From NCBI RefSeq assembly GCF_001512295.1, contig NZ_LNUP01000012.1:1-64000 (forward strand): 64,000 nucleotides of DNA, read 5' to 3'. This document shows, piece after piece, positions 1-9,184 of the stretch. The position numbers were made by a program, and so were the translations under genes. Position 1 is the first letter of the stretch. Each line of letters opens with the position of its first letter. The stretch comes from Pseudomonas sp. EpS/L25 (GTDB taxonomy: Bacteria; Pseudomonadota; Gammaproteobacteria; Pseudomonadales; Pseudomonadaceae). Below the pieces are notes generated by a model that had not been told where the DNA came from, did not search any database, and worked only from the letters and a program-made list of their open reading frames with translations.

Positions 1-47
1 GGGTGGGGCCAAGGCGAGGAGGGGCGGGATGGCGGCGCCGTGGGCGT

Positions 48-1052
48 TTATCGGCCGGATGGCGATGCCAGCTGGCTGACCAGCCAGTCGGGGATGCGCC
101 TTTCCAGATAGTAGTCGGGTTGGCGAAAGGAACCGCCGACGAAGCCCACGTGGCCACCATGGGGCAGACGCTCGAAGAGGGTGTCCGGTGCCAGTTCGGC
201 CCGCGCCGGTAGGGCGTCGGTGCCGATGAAGGGGTCGTCCTCGGCCTGGATCAGCAGGGTGGGGATGCGAATTCCGCCCAGGTAGTAGCGACTGGAGGCC
301 TGGCGATAGTAGTCCCGGGCGTCGTGGAAGCCGTGCAGCGGCGCAGTGTATCTGTCGTCGAAATCCCAGAAGGTCTTCAGCCCCTCGGGCGGACCCAGGC
401 GGGCGAGGGTCTCGTGCTGCTCGGGATGGCGTTCGCGATCGAACAGCGCCTGCTTGTCGCGGACGTAGCGGGCCAGTTCGCGGATGAAATGCCGCTGGTA
501 GATCCGCGAGAAGCCGATGCCGATACGGTCGGCGCAGAGATCCAGACGAAAGGGCACCGAGACCGCCGCGGCGGCGCGCAGGCCGCTGTCTTCGCCGCAC
601 TCGCCCAGATACTTGAGCAGCACGTTGCCGCCCAGGGAGAAGCCGACGGCGAACAGCGGGGCGTCCGGGCGACTGGCCCTTAGATGGCGGACCACCGCGG
701 CCAGGTCGTCGCTGACGCCGGAGTGATAGCCGCGCGGCAGGCGATTGGGTTCGCCGGAGCAGCCGCGCCAGTTGAGGCCGACGCTGGCCCAGCCGCGGGT
801 GGCGAGGGCGAATTGCAGGCCGAGGACATAGTGGGAGCCGGAGCTGCCGGTGAGACCGTGGGCGATCAGTACCAGAGGCGCCCGCGGGTCTTCGGCGTGA
901 TACCAGTCGAGATCGAGGAAGTCGCCATCCTCCAGCCACAGCCGTTCCCGTGGCCGGGTGATGGGCGGCAGACGACGCCACAACGAACCCCAGAGGGTCT
1001 GCAGGTGCGGACCGGGCAGCCAGCGTGCCGGGCGGAAGGGGGCGCCGGTCAC
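48..1052 (-). CDS. YheT-family alpha/beta hydrolase
   Basis: This 334-residue protein is a cytoplasmic alpha/beta-fold hydrolase of the YheT family; its substrate is not established. The sequence shows the oxyanion-side HGLTGSSGS segment (about residues 65-73), the family motif NWRGCSGE (about 94-101), the nucleophile elbow GFSLGG with the catalytic serine near residue 139, an acidic EDDP segment and a late HGGHVGF histidine segment. The gene starts with GTG, and that codon overlaps the TGA stop of the upstream rsmD (GTGA junction), so the two are translationally coupled. The family and fold are clear; the reaction is unknown. Confidence 0.85.
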   Translation of the reverse strand: MTGAPFRPARWLPGPHLQTLWGSLWRRLPPITRPRERLWLEDGDFLDLDWYHAEDPRAPLVLIAHGLTGSSGSHYVLGLQFALATRGWASVGLNWRGCSGEPNRLPRGYHSGVSDDLAAVVRHLRASRPDAPLFAVGFSLGGNVLLKYLGECGEDSGLRAAAAVSVPFRLDLCADRIGIGFSRIYQRHFIRELARYVRDKQALFDRERHPEQHETLARLGPPEGLKTFWDFDDRYTAPLHGFHDARDYYRQASSRYYLGGIRIPTLLIQAEDDPFIGTDALPARAELAPDTLFERLPHGGHVGFVGGSFRQPDYYLERRIPDWLVSQLASPSGR

Positions 1053-1618
1053 GCCTGGCGATGCCAGAGGGCGTAGTGGACGTTGCCGGTCTTCTTCTCG
1101 CGGTGCAGCTGCCAGGTGGTGGGCAGGCTCAGGCGCGAGGGTTGGGTTTCGCTCTCCGTGTAGACCCAGGCATCCGCGGCCAGCCAGCCCTTGGCTTCCA
1201 GGGCCTGGCAGGCCGGTTCCAGCAGGTCCTTGCCGAAGGGCGGATCGAGGAAGACCAGGTCGAAGGACGCTTCGATCGGCTTGGCCAGTGCCTGCAGGGC
1301 GTCGGTCTGGCGCACCTCGGCGTGGGTACAGCCAAGGGTCTGCAGGTGGCCGCGCAGGGCATTGGCCGCCTGGGCGTTGAGGTCGAAGGCCAGCGCCTGG
1401 CTGGCGCCGCGGGACAGGGCTTCCAGCAGCAAGGCGCCGCTGCCGGCGAAGGGGTCGAGCACCCGGGCGCCCGGGGTCACGGCGGCCAGCCAGTTGAACA
1501 GCGTCTCGCGGACCCGATCGGGCGTGGGCCTCAGGCCCAGCGCATCGGGAAAGACGAAGCGCCGGCTGCGCCAGTCGCCACCGATGATGCGCAATTGGTT
1601 GGCGGTCTTCTGGGCCAT
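1049..1618 (-). CDS. rsmD: 16S rRNA (guanine-966-N2)-methyltransferase RsmD
   Basis: RsmD methylates N2 of G966 in 16S rRNA of the small ribosomal subunit, using S-adenosylmethionine. The 189-residue product has the family's N-terminal RIIGGDWRSRR segment, the RPTPDRVRETLFNWL motif, a SAM-binding DPFAGSGALLLEA loop and the catalytic DPPF motif. I chose the ATG at 1616-1618 because the protein then begins MAQKTANQLRIIGG, as in homologues; the longer open frame upstream is antisense-type sequence inside the next gene. It sits 1 base after the stop of the M16 protein gene and overlaps the hydrolase gene by 3 bases, which suggests one operon. Confidence 0.93.
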   Translation of the reverse strand: MAQKTANQLRIIGGDWRSRRFVFPDALGLRPTPDRVRETLFNWLAAVTPGARVLDPFAGSGALLLEALSRGASQALAFDLNAQAANALRGHLQTLGCTHAEVRQTDALQALAKPIEASFDLVFLDPPFGKDLLEPACQALEAKGWLAADAWVYTESETQPSRLSLPTTWQLHREKKTGNVHYALWHRQA

Positions 1619-1619
1619 G

Positions 1620-3059
1620 TCAGTGCTCCGGGACGCCGTTGGGCGGCAGTGAGGTGAGGGGGCGCGGTGGTGGCAGGGGCTGCTGGGCGACGGTGGGGCC
1701 GGCGGAGACCACGACAAACCTCGCCGGGTCCAGGTGCCGCTGCAGGGCAGCACGCACCTGCTCGACGGTGAGGGCGCGGATCTGCTGGAGGAAGTCGTCG
1801 AGGTAGCTGCTGGGCAGGTCGTAGAAGCCGATGTTGCCCAATTGGGCGACGATGGCCCCGTTGCTGGCGTTGGCCAGCGGGAAGCTGCCTTCGATCTGGC
1901 GCTTGGCGCGATCCAGCTCGGCCTGGGTGGGGCCCTGCGCCCGGTAATCACGCAGCAGGTCGAGGACCAGGGCGAGGGTGGCGTCGCCCAGCTCGGCGCG
2001 GGTCTGCAGGCCGAGGGTGAAGGGGCCTGGCTGGCGCATGGGGGTGAAGCCCGAGCTGACGCCATAGGTGAGGCCGCGACGTTCGCGCAGCTCGGTCATC
2101 AGGCGGCTGCCGAAGCCGCCGCCACCGAGGATCTGGTTGCCGACGAACAGGGCGGCGTAGTCGGGATCGCTCCGGGTGATGCCGAGTTGACCGAGCAGCA
2201 GGCGCGTCTGCTGGGCGGGAATCTCCAGGTGCACGACCGCCGGCGCGGCGGGACGGGGAGCCGGTAGTGGCGGCAGGGCAGGGCCTGGGGGCAGGGCGCG
2301 GGACAGCTGGGCGGCGATGCGCTCGGCGCGGGCTCGATCCAGGTCGCCGGTGATGGCGATCACCGCATTGCCGGCGGCATAGGCCCGGGCATGGAAGGCA
2401 CGCAGGGCGGCCGCGTCGAGGTGCGCCAGGCCCGCTGCGGTGCCACGGGGCGAATGGGCATAGGGGTGGTTGCCGTAGAGCCTTTCCTGCAGGGCTTCGC
2501 CCGTCAGGCTGGCCGGTTCACGGCGGCTGGCGGCGATCAGGGTCAGCAGCTGGTCACGGATGCGCTGGATGGCCTCGGCGGGAAAGGTCGGGTGACCCAC
2601 CACGTCGGCGAGCAGCGCCAGGGCCGGTTCGCTATGGGCGGGATCGGCGAGGGTGCGCAGCCCGGCCACCGCCTGGTCACGATAGGCGCCGTTGCTGAAG
2701 TCGGCGCCCAGGCGCTCGAAACCGTCGGCGATGGCACCGGCATCGCGTCCTGGCGTGCCTTCGTTGAGCAGGCCGTTGGTCAGCATGGCCAGGCCCGGGG
2801 TGGCGCCGTCCTGGCTGCTGCCGGCCGCGAAGATCAGGCGCACGTCGAACATCGGCAATTCCGGTGCCGGCACGAAGAGTACCTGGGCGCCCTCGGCGGT
2901 GCGCCAGCGCTGGATGTCCAGCTGGCGGCCCAGCGGCGGGGCGTCCTTGAGCGTCTTCAGACTGTCCACGGTGGGATAGGCGCGGGCCAGGTCGCCGACC
3001 GGTGATGAGGTCTGACAACCGGCGAGTAGGCACAGCGAGAGGCAGAGCAGGCGTTTCAT
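1620..3059 (-). CDS. M16-family peptidase-like lipoprotein lacking the zinc motif
   Basis: This 479-residue protein has the two-lobed fold of M16 (pitrilysin/insulinase-like) peptidases. Residues 1-15 form a lipoprotein signal with lipobox LLAGC, so it is probably anchored in the envelope. Where active M16 enzymes carry HxxEH, it reads TNGLLNEGT, so it is predicted to be the non-catalytic partner. It retains the family's RGLTYGVSSGF motif in the C-terminal lobe. It overlaps the catalytic M16 gene by an ATGA junction. A heterodimer with the neighbour is inferred from known active/inactive M16 pairs. Confidence 0.85.
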   Translation of the reverse strand: MKRLLCLSLCLLAGCQTSSPVGDLARAYPTVDSLKTLKDAPPLGRQLDIQRWRTAEGAQVLFVPAPELPMFDVRLIFAAGSSQDGATPGLAMLTNGLLNEGTPGRDAGAIADGFERLGADFSNGAYRDQAVAGLRTLADPAHSEPALALLADVVGHPTFPAEAIQRIRDQLLTLIAASRREPASLTGEALQERLYGNHPYAHSPRGTAAGLAHLDAAALRAFHARAYAAGNAVIAITGDLDRARAERIAAQLSRALPPGPALPPLPAPRPAAPAVVHLEIPAQQTRLLLGQLGITRSDPDYAALFVGNQILGGGGFGSRLMTELRERRGLTYGVSSGFTPMRQPGPFTLGLQTRAELGDATLALVLDLLRDYRAQGPTQAELDRAKRQIEGSFPLANASNGAIVAQLGNIGFYDLPSSYLDDFLQQIRALTVEQVRAALQRHLDPARFVVVSAGPTVAQQPLPPPRPLTSLPPNGVPEH

Positions 3060-4414
3060 CGTTGGGTCTCCGCGGCGGCGGGGCGCAACTGGGCGAGAGT
3101 CAGCCGCTCGCGGGTGAAATAGGTGCGGGCCACGCGACGGAGGTCGCCGGGGGTGACCTGGTTCAGTTCGTCGAGCAGGAGCTCACCCTGGCGCCAACCG
3201 AGGCCGACGCTTTCCAGCTGGCCGATACTGCTGGCCTGGGCGGTGATGGAGTCGCGGCCGTAGACCAGGCCAGCCACCAGCAGGGCGCGGACCCGGGCCA
3301 GCTCTTCCGTGCTGGGCGGCTCGCGCTTGAGCAGGTCCAACTGCTCCCAGAAGGCCGCTTCCAGCTGTGCGAGGGTCTTGCCACGCTGGGTGTTGGGGGT
3401 GCCGCTGAGCAGGAAGAGGCTATCGCCACGGGTGTAGGAGCCATAGGCCGCGCGCACGCTGCTGGCCACTTCCTGGCCGCGCTCGAGACGACTGGGCAGG
3501 CGCGCGCCCGAGCCGCCGCTGAGCAGGGCGGCCAGCAACTGCAGGGCATAGGCGTCACGTGGCTGGGCCGCAGTGGCCAGGCTCGGCACGTTGAACCCCA
3601 TCAACAGGCTGGGTACCTCGCGGGCCTGCAAGGCCAGGCGACGCTCACCTGGCGCTGGCAATTCCAGCGGCCGCCGAGGCGCGGGCAGGTCGCTGCGGGG
3701 GATGCCGCCGAACCAGCGCTGTACCTCGGCGCGGATCGCCTGGGGCTCGACATCGCCGACCACCACCAGAGTGGCGTTGTTGGGGGCGTACCAGGTCTGG
3801 TACCAGCGGCGGAGATCGTCCACGCTCAGGCGTTGCAGATCCTGGGGCCAGCCGATGGTGGGATTGCGATAGCCACTGGCCGGATAGGCCGCCGCCTTGA
3901 ATCTTTCGAAGGACAGCGCCTCAGGGCGGTCATCGGTGCGCAGCCGGCGTTCTTCCTTGATGACTTCCAGTTCGCGAGTGACCTCGTCCGGCGCCAGGCG
4001 CAGGTGCTGCATGCGATCGGCTTCCAGCTCCAGGGCGATCGGCAAGCGGTCGCGCGCCAGCAACTGGTAGTAGACGGTGTAGTCGTCGGTGGTGAAGGCG
4101 TTTTCCTCGGCGCCCAGGTCGCGCAACAGATGCGAGGCCTCGCCGGCGCCGAGCTTGCGGCTGCCCTTGAACATCAGGTGTTCCAGCGCGTGGGACAGCC
4201 CGGTCGCGCCTGGCGCCTCGAGGCTGGAGCCCACGCGGTACCAGAGCTGCACCACGGCCACCGGCGCCCGGTGATCTTCGCGGACCACCAGTTTCAGGCC
4301 GTTGTCGAGGGTGAATTCCTGGGTGTTCTGCCGGCCGGCGTCGGCCGGGGCGACAGTGGGAAGCAGGCAGAGCAGGCCGATCAGGGTGGCGCGCAGGGAG
4401 CGGTAGGCGGGCAT
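3056..4414 (-). CDS. M16-family zinc peptidase (catalytic partner)
   Basis: This 452-residue protein is a predicted periplasmic M16 metallopeptidase. An N-terminal signal peptide (about residues 1-26, ending near ADAG) is followed by the inverted zinc motif HALEH at residues 75-79. The distal glutamate ligand is in the ELEVIKEERR segment about 75 residues later. The C-terminal lobe carries the substrate-binding type segment around SSVRAAYGSYTRGD. It heads the minus-strand operon of M16 pair, rsmD and hydrolase. Its substrate is unknown. The 202-base gap to ftsY should hold divergent promoters. Confidence 0.88.
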   Translation of the reverse strand: MPAYRSLRATLIGLLCLLPTVAPADAGRQNTQEFTLDNGLKLVVREDHRAPVAVVQLWYRVGSSLEAPGATGLSHALEHLMFKGSRKLGAGEASHLLRDLGAEENAFTTDDYTVYYQLLARDRLPIALELEADRMQHLRLAPDEVTRELEVIKEERRLRTDDRPEALSFERFKAAAYPASGYRNPTIGWPQDLQRLSVDDLRRWYQTWYAPNNATLVVVGDVEPQAIRAEVQRWFGGIPRSDLPAPRRPLELPAPGERRLALQAREVPSLLMGFNVPSLATAAQPRDAYALQLLAALLSGGSGARLPSRLERGQEVASSVRAAYGSYTRGDSLFLLSGTPNTQRGKTLAQLEAAFWEQLDLLKREPPSTEELARVRALLVAGLVYGRDSITAQASSIGQLESVGLGWRQGELLLDELNQVTPGDLRRVARTYFTRERLTLAQLRPAAAETQR

Positions 4415-4616
4415 CGCGAGAGCAGGCCTTGGGACGCGGTGGGAAACGAAGCGCGGGTGTCCTGGGGACGGTCGCGCGTTTTTCGCCGACGGGGAGGTCT
4501 TCCGCCCGGCAGGCTGCTAGGATACGCATCCCTTTTCCCGACGGCCATGGCTGACGGTCGAGCGCCGCCTGGCGGAGCTCCCGCAGCCTGGTCGTCCGTT
4601 CGACACAGAGCCGCGC

Positions 4617-6080
4617 ATGTTTGGATCCGACGACAAGAAGTCTCCCCCCGCGGAGAAGAAAGGCCTGTTCGGCTGGTTCCGCAAGAAGACCGCCGAACCG
4701 GTAGAGACGCCTGCCGAAGCCCCGGCCGCGCCCGAAGAGCGCTTGCCCGAGCCGCTGGCCAGCGAGCCGGTGCGGCATCCGGAGCCGGTGCCCGAGCCGC
4801 CGGAGGCGATCCCGTCGCTGACCCCGGCCCCGGTCGCCGAAGAGGAGGTGCCGTCGCCAGTGGCCCTGACGGCGCTGGTCGAGCCGCTGGTCACCGATCC
4901 CATCGTGCCACCGGTCGAGGTCGAGCCGGTGGCGGAGCCCAAGCCGCAATCCGTGCCCGTACCCGCGCCGGTTGAGCCGGTCGCGCCGTTGCCTCCGGTT
5001 GTTCCGGGGCCCGTGGCAGAGCCTGAACCCGAGCCTGCTCCGGTCGTACCTGTGGCGCCCGTCGCCCCGGTCCGTCCTGAGCCGGTGGTGGTTGCGCCCG
5101 AACCCGAGCCCGCTTTGCAACCGGTCGCCGCTGCGGCCGAGCCGACCAAGCTGGGCTTCTTCGCCCGCCTGCGCCAGGGCCTGTCCAAGACCAGCGCCAG
5201 CCTCGGTGAGGGCATGGCCAGCCTGTTCCTCGGCCAGAAGGCCATCGACGATGACCTGCTCGAAGAGCTGGAAACCCGCCTGCTGACCGCCGACGTCGGC
5301 GTCGAGGCCACCGGCGTCATCATGCGCAACCTGACCCAGAAGGTGGCGCGCAAGCAGCTGGCCGACAGCGAGGCGCTTTATCAGGCGCTGCAGCAGGAGC
5401 TCACCGAGATGCTGCTGCCGGTGGAGCAGCCGCTGCTGATCGATACCTCGCACAAGCCCTACGTCATCCTGGTGGTCGGCGTGAACGGCGCCGGCAAGAC
5501 CACCACTATCGGCAAGCTGGCCAAGCGCCTGCAGAACGACGGCAAGAAGGTCATGCTGGCGGCCGGCGATACCTTCCGCGCCGCCGCCGTGGAGCAGTTG
5601 CAGGTCTGGGGCGAGCGCAACCGCATTCCGGTGATCGCCCAGCACACCGGGGCCGATTCCGCCTCGGTGATCTTCGACGCCGTCCAGGCCGCCAAGGCCC
5701 GCGGCATCGATGTCCTGATCGCCGATACCGCCGGCCGGCTGCATACCAAGGACAACCTCATGGAAGAACTGCGCAAGGTCCGTCGGGTGATCGGCAAGCT
5801 GGACCAGGCGGCGCCCCACGAGACCCTGCTGGTACTGGACGCCGGTACCGGCCAGAACGCCCTCAACCAGGCCAAGCAATTCCACAATGCGGTGCCCCTG
5901 ACCGGTCTGGCCCTGACCAAGCTCGATGGCACCGCCAAGGGCGGGGTGATCTTCGCCCTGGCCAAGCAGAGCGCCCTGCCGATCCGCTACGTCGGCGTCG
6001 GCGAAGGCATCGACGACCTACGGCCCTTCGAGGCGCGGCCCTTCGTCCAGGCCCTGTTCGCGGAGCGTGGCGTCTCATGA
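4617..6080 (+). CDS. ftsY: Signal recognition particle receptor FtsY
   Basis: FtsY is the membrane-associated SRP receptor GTPase that docks ribosome-nascent chain-SRP complexes for co-translational membrane insertion. The 487-residue protein begins with a basic patch (KKGLFGWFRKK), then a long proline- and glutamate-rich A domain to about residue 175, built of PEPV/EP-type repeats. The NG domain follows, with G1 GVNGAGKTTTIGK near residue 288, DTAGRLHTKDNL and TKLDGTAKGG. Its stop overlaps ftsE by ATGA, so ftsYEX are one transcription unit, as in most gammaproteobacteria. Confidence 0.97.
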   Translation: MFGSDDKKSPPAEKKGLFGWFRKKTAEPVETPAEAPAAPEERLPEPLASEPVRHPEPVPEPPEAIPSLTPAPVAEEEVPSPVALTALVEPLVTDPIVPPVEVEPVAEPKPQSVPVPAPVEPVAPLPPVVPGPVAEPEPEPAPVVPVAPVAPVRPEPVVVAPEPEPALQPVAAAAEPTKLGFFARLRQGLSKTSASLGEGMASLFLGQKAIDDDLLEELETRLLTADVGVEATGVIMRNLTQKVARKQLADSEALYQALQQELTEMLLPVEQPLLIDTSHKPYVILVVGVNGAGKTTTIGKLAKRLQNDGKKVMLAAGDTFRAAAVEQLQVWGERNRIPVIAQHTGADSASVIFDAVQAAKARGIDVLIADTAGRLHTKDNLMEELRKVRRVIGKLDQAAPHETLLVLDAGTGQNALNQAKQFHNAVPLTGLALTKLDGTAKGGVIFALAKQSALPIRYVGVGEGIDDLRPFEARPFVQALFAERGVS

Positions 6081-6751
6081 TCCAGTTCGACCGCGTCTCC
6101 AAGCGCTATCCCAATGGTCACGTCGGCCTGCAGGAACTGAGCTTCCGTGCCGAACGCGGCGAGATCCTCTTCGTCACCGGTCACTCCGGCGCCGGCAAGA
6201 GCACCCTGATGCGGCTGATCCTGGCGATGGAAAGGCCCACCGGTGGCAAGCTGACCCTGGCTGGCCAGGACATCTCGCGCATCACCAATGAGCAGATCCC
6301 CTTCCTGCGCCGGCAGATCGGGGTGGTCTTCCAGAATCACCAACTGCTCTACGACCGCACCGTGTTCGACAACGTCGCCCTGCCGCTGCAGATCCTCGGC
6401 CTGTCCAAGCCCGAAATCGCCAAGCGCGTGGCCGCGGCGCTGGAACGGGTCAGCCTCAAGGACAAGCTCGACGACTATCCGGCCGAGCTGTCCACCGGCC
6501 AGCAGCAGCGGGTCGGCATCGCCCGCGCCGTGGTCCATCGCCCGGCCCTGCTGCTCGCCGACGAGCCTACCGGTAACCTCGATCCGCGCCTGGCCTCGGA
6601 AATCATGGGCGTCTTCGAGGACATCAACAGCCTCGGCACCACGGTGCTGATCGCCAGCCACGACCACGCCCTCATCGCCCGGCTGCGCCACCGCATGCTG
6701 ACCCTGCAGCGCGGCCGCCTGATCGGCGATGAAGAGGAGAGCCAGCCATGA
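6077..6751 (+). CDS. ftsE: Cell division ATP-binding protein FtsE
   Basis: FtsE is the ATPase of the FtsEX complex, which activates periplasmic murein hydrolases at the division septum. The 224-residue protein contains Walker A GHSGAGKST (about residues 36-44), a Q-loop in VVFQNHQLL, the ABC signature STGQQQRVGIAR, Walker B LLLADEPTGNLD and the switch histidine in ASHDH. It overlaps ftsY upstream and ftsX downstream by 4 bases each, indicating tight translational coupling. Confidence 0.97.
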   Translation: MIQFDRVSKRYPNGHVGLQELSFRAERGEILFVTGHSGAGKSTLMRLILAMERPTGGKLTLAGQDISRITNEQIPFLRRQIGVVFQNHQLLYDRTVFDNVALPLQILGLSKPEIAKRVAAALERVSLKDKLDDYPAELSTGQQQRVGIARAVVHRPALLLADEPTGNLDPRLASEIMGVFEDINSLGTTVLIASHDHALIARLRHRMLTLQRGRLIGDEEESQP

Positions 6752-7758
6752 GCGCCACCGAACTGCCCCGTGGCCAGGAGCAGGGCGGCAAGCCCCAGCG
6801 TCCGCAACGCCAGGCACCCAAGCCGCCCAAGAGTGACTGGCGCGGCCCGCTGCATGCCTATCTCGAAGCCCATCGCACCGGCCTGAGGGACAGCCTCAGA
6901 CGGATGGTGCAGCAACCCATAGGCACCTTCCTCACCTGCCTGGTGATGGGCATCGCCCTGGCGCTGCCCATGGGCGTGTCGCTGCTGCTGAAGAACGTCG
7001 AGCGGCTCGGCGGCTCCTGGCAGCGTGCCGCGCAGATCTCGGTATTCCTCGACCTGCGCACCGGCCAGGACCAGGCCGAGGTGCTGATGAGCCAGATCAA
7101 GGTTCTGCCCGACGTCGCCGAGGCGCGCTGGATCAGTCCGGACGATGCCCTGAAGGAATTGCAGCAGGACGCCGGCCTGGGTGAGGCGCTGCGCGAGCTG
7201 CCGCAGAATCCCTTGCCCGGCGTCATCGCCGTGACGCCCAAGGAAATCGACAAGAGCCGCCTCGACATGCTGCGCAGCCAGCTGGCCGAAATGAACGGCG
7301 TGCAGCAGGTACAGCTGGACATGCAGTGGGTCGAGCGCCTCACCGCCATCCTCAAGCTGGGCGAGCGTTTCGTCTTCGGCCTGACCGTGGTGCTGGTGAT
7401 CGCCCTGCTACTGGTGATCGGCAATACCATTCGCCTGGCCATCGAGAATCGGCGCACCGAGATCGAGGTAGTCAAGCTCGTGGGTGGTACCGACGGCTAC
7501 GTGCGGCGGCCCTTCCTCTACATGGGCGCGCTGTTCGGCCTGGGCGCCGGCATCGCCGCCTGGGCGCTGCTGGTCTTCGGGCTGAACTGGCTCAACGCTG
7601 CGGTGATGGAGTTGGCCGGCCTCTATGGCAGCGATTTCGCCCTGGGCAGCGTTGCGCTGGAAGATGGTCTGCAACTGCTGATAGGTGCCGTGCTGCTGGG
7701 CTACATCGGCGCCTGGCTGGCTGTCGCCCGCCACCTGCGCGAACTCGCCCCGCGCTGA
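6748..7758 (+). CDS. ftsX: Cell division protein FtsX
   Basis: FtsX is the membrane subunit of FtsEX. The 336-residue protein has a proline-, lysine- and arginine-rich cytoplasmic tail of about 55 residues, then a first membrane span (about 58-80, LTCLVMGIALALPMGVSLLL). A periplasmic loop of about 125 residues follows, which in this family contacts hydrolase activators. Three more spans lie near 206-230, 252-275 and 305-325, with the conserved ENRRTEIEVVKLVGGTD segment between them. It is the last gene of the ftsYEX unit and is followed by a perfect 12-bp hairpin. Confidence 0.95.
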   Translation: MSATELPRGQEQGGKPQRPQRQAPKPPKSDWRGPLHAYLEAHRTGLRDSLRRMVQQPIGTFLTCLVMGIALALPMGVSLLLKNVERLGGSWQRAAQISVFLDLRTGQDQAEVLMSQIKVLPDVAEARWISPDDALKELQQDAGLGEALRELPQNPLPGVIAVTPKEIDKSRLDMLRSQLAEMNGVQQVQLDMQWVERLTAILKLGERFVFGLTVVLVIALLLVIGNTIRLAIENRRTEIEVVKLVGGTDGYVRRPFLYMGALFGLGAGIAAWALLVFGLNWLNAAVMELAGLYGSDFALGSVALEDGLQLLIGAVLLGYIGAWLAVARHLRELAPR

Positions 7759-7763
7759 CGGAC

Positions 7764-7792
7764 GACCGTTTCCGGCATCTCCGGAAACGGTC
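7764..7792 (+). terminator. Hairpin after ftsX (terminator-like, no T-run)
   Basis: A perfect 12-bp inverted repeat (GACCGTTTCCGG / CCGGAAACGGTC) flanks a 5-base loop directly after the ftsX stop. The following bases are TAACCCCC, not a U-tract, so it may be an attenuating or mRNA 3'-stabilising hairpin and not a full intrinsic terminator. It separates ftsYEX from rpoH. Confidence 0.5.
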
Positions 7793-7844
7793 TAACCCCC
7801 TGATGACACAGGCATTTCACGCCTGTTTTCAGCTGGGGTTAAGG

Positions 7845-7872
7845 GAACCTCGGCTAGTCTGGCGCTGTCCAA
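7845..7872 (+). promoter_or_regulatory. Candidate extracytoplasmic-sigma (AlgU/RpoE-type) promoter of rpoH
   Basis: GAACCT at 7845-7850 is separated by 17 bases from TCCAA at 7868-7872. This resembles the AlgU/RpoE pattern GAACTT-N16/17-TCTGA and lies about 50 bases upstream of the rpoH start. Transcription of rpoH by the envelope-stress sigma factor is established in P. aeruginosa and E. coli. The match is imperfect at -10, so this is a candidate only. Confidence 0.4.
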
Positions 7873-7919
7873 AAAATCAGTGTTAGACTGTCCAGTGCTT
7901 AGTGAATCGGAGGATTCGC

Positions 7920-8774
<855 letters not shown>

Positions 8775-8789
8775 TCTGGCCTGAGATTG

Positions 8790-8819
8790 AAAAACCGCGC
8801 CTCAGGGCGCGGTTTTTTT
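8790..8819 (+). terminator. Rho-independent terminator of rpoH
   Basis: A GC-rich stem (CCGCGCC / GGCGCGG) with loop TCAG is flanked by AAAA upstream and a run of seven T downstream, 16 bases after the rpoH stop. This is a textbook intrinsic terminator. Confidence 0.92.
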
Positions 8820-8861
8820 ATGTCCGCGAGAATGGCTATTGCGGTCGGATGCCAGGGTGGC

Positions 8862-9169
8862 GTGGAAAACCGCGCAGCGTTTTCCACGGGCGATCTGTAG
8901 CCACCAGACAGCCTGCCTGAGCTACCCGCCTGCTGTGGAAAAGGCTGCGTCGTTTTCCACGCTACACCGCTAGTTCCGTTATGAGCTACGACACGATAAA
9001 CCACAGGTAGATGGAAAACCTTACAGCGTCTTCCATGCATGAGCTGCAGCGTCACGTAGGCAGCAGGTAGGGTGGAAAACCGCGACGCGTTTTCCACGCG
9101 CGAACTCAGGCGTCGTCTGGGCAGCATCTGGAACAGTCGTCGAGTGGAAAAGACTGCGCCGTTTTCCAC
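8862..9169. repeat. Array of five REP-like palindromes (GTGGAAAAC...GTTTTCCAC)
   Basis: Between the rpoH terminator and mtgA lie five copies of an imperfect palindrome of about 26 bases, at 8862-8887, 8935-8960, 9011-9035, 9072-9097 and 9144-9169. Each has arms GTGGAAAA(C) and (G)TTTTCCAC around a GC-rich centre; the third is degenerate (ATGGAAAAC...CTTCCAT). Spacing between starts is 61-76 bases, and the spacers share GAGCTAC/GGCAGCAGGTAG-like words. This fits Pseudomonas REP/BIME-type intergenic repeats, which are mobilised by RAYT transposases. No RAYT gene is in this window. Confidence 0.75.
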
Positions 9170-9184
9170 GCTACGTGCCTCGCG

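Noticed and set aside
1..47. Possible gene start or end at the left edge
   Set aside because: Only 47 bases precede the hydrolase stop, and no coding signal can be judged from them.
3002..4975. Plus-strand ORF of 657 codons opposite the M16 gene
   Set aside because: It overlaps the zinc-peptidase gene and the ftsY start in another frame and has no recognisable domain.
8862..9169. CRISPR-like array of about 26-base repeats with 35-50-base spacers
   Set aside because: The repeats are imperfect palindromes with variable centres, the spacing is irregular, the spacers share sequence with one another and no cas genes are near. REP-like elements explain it better.
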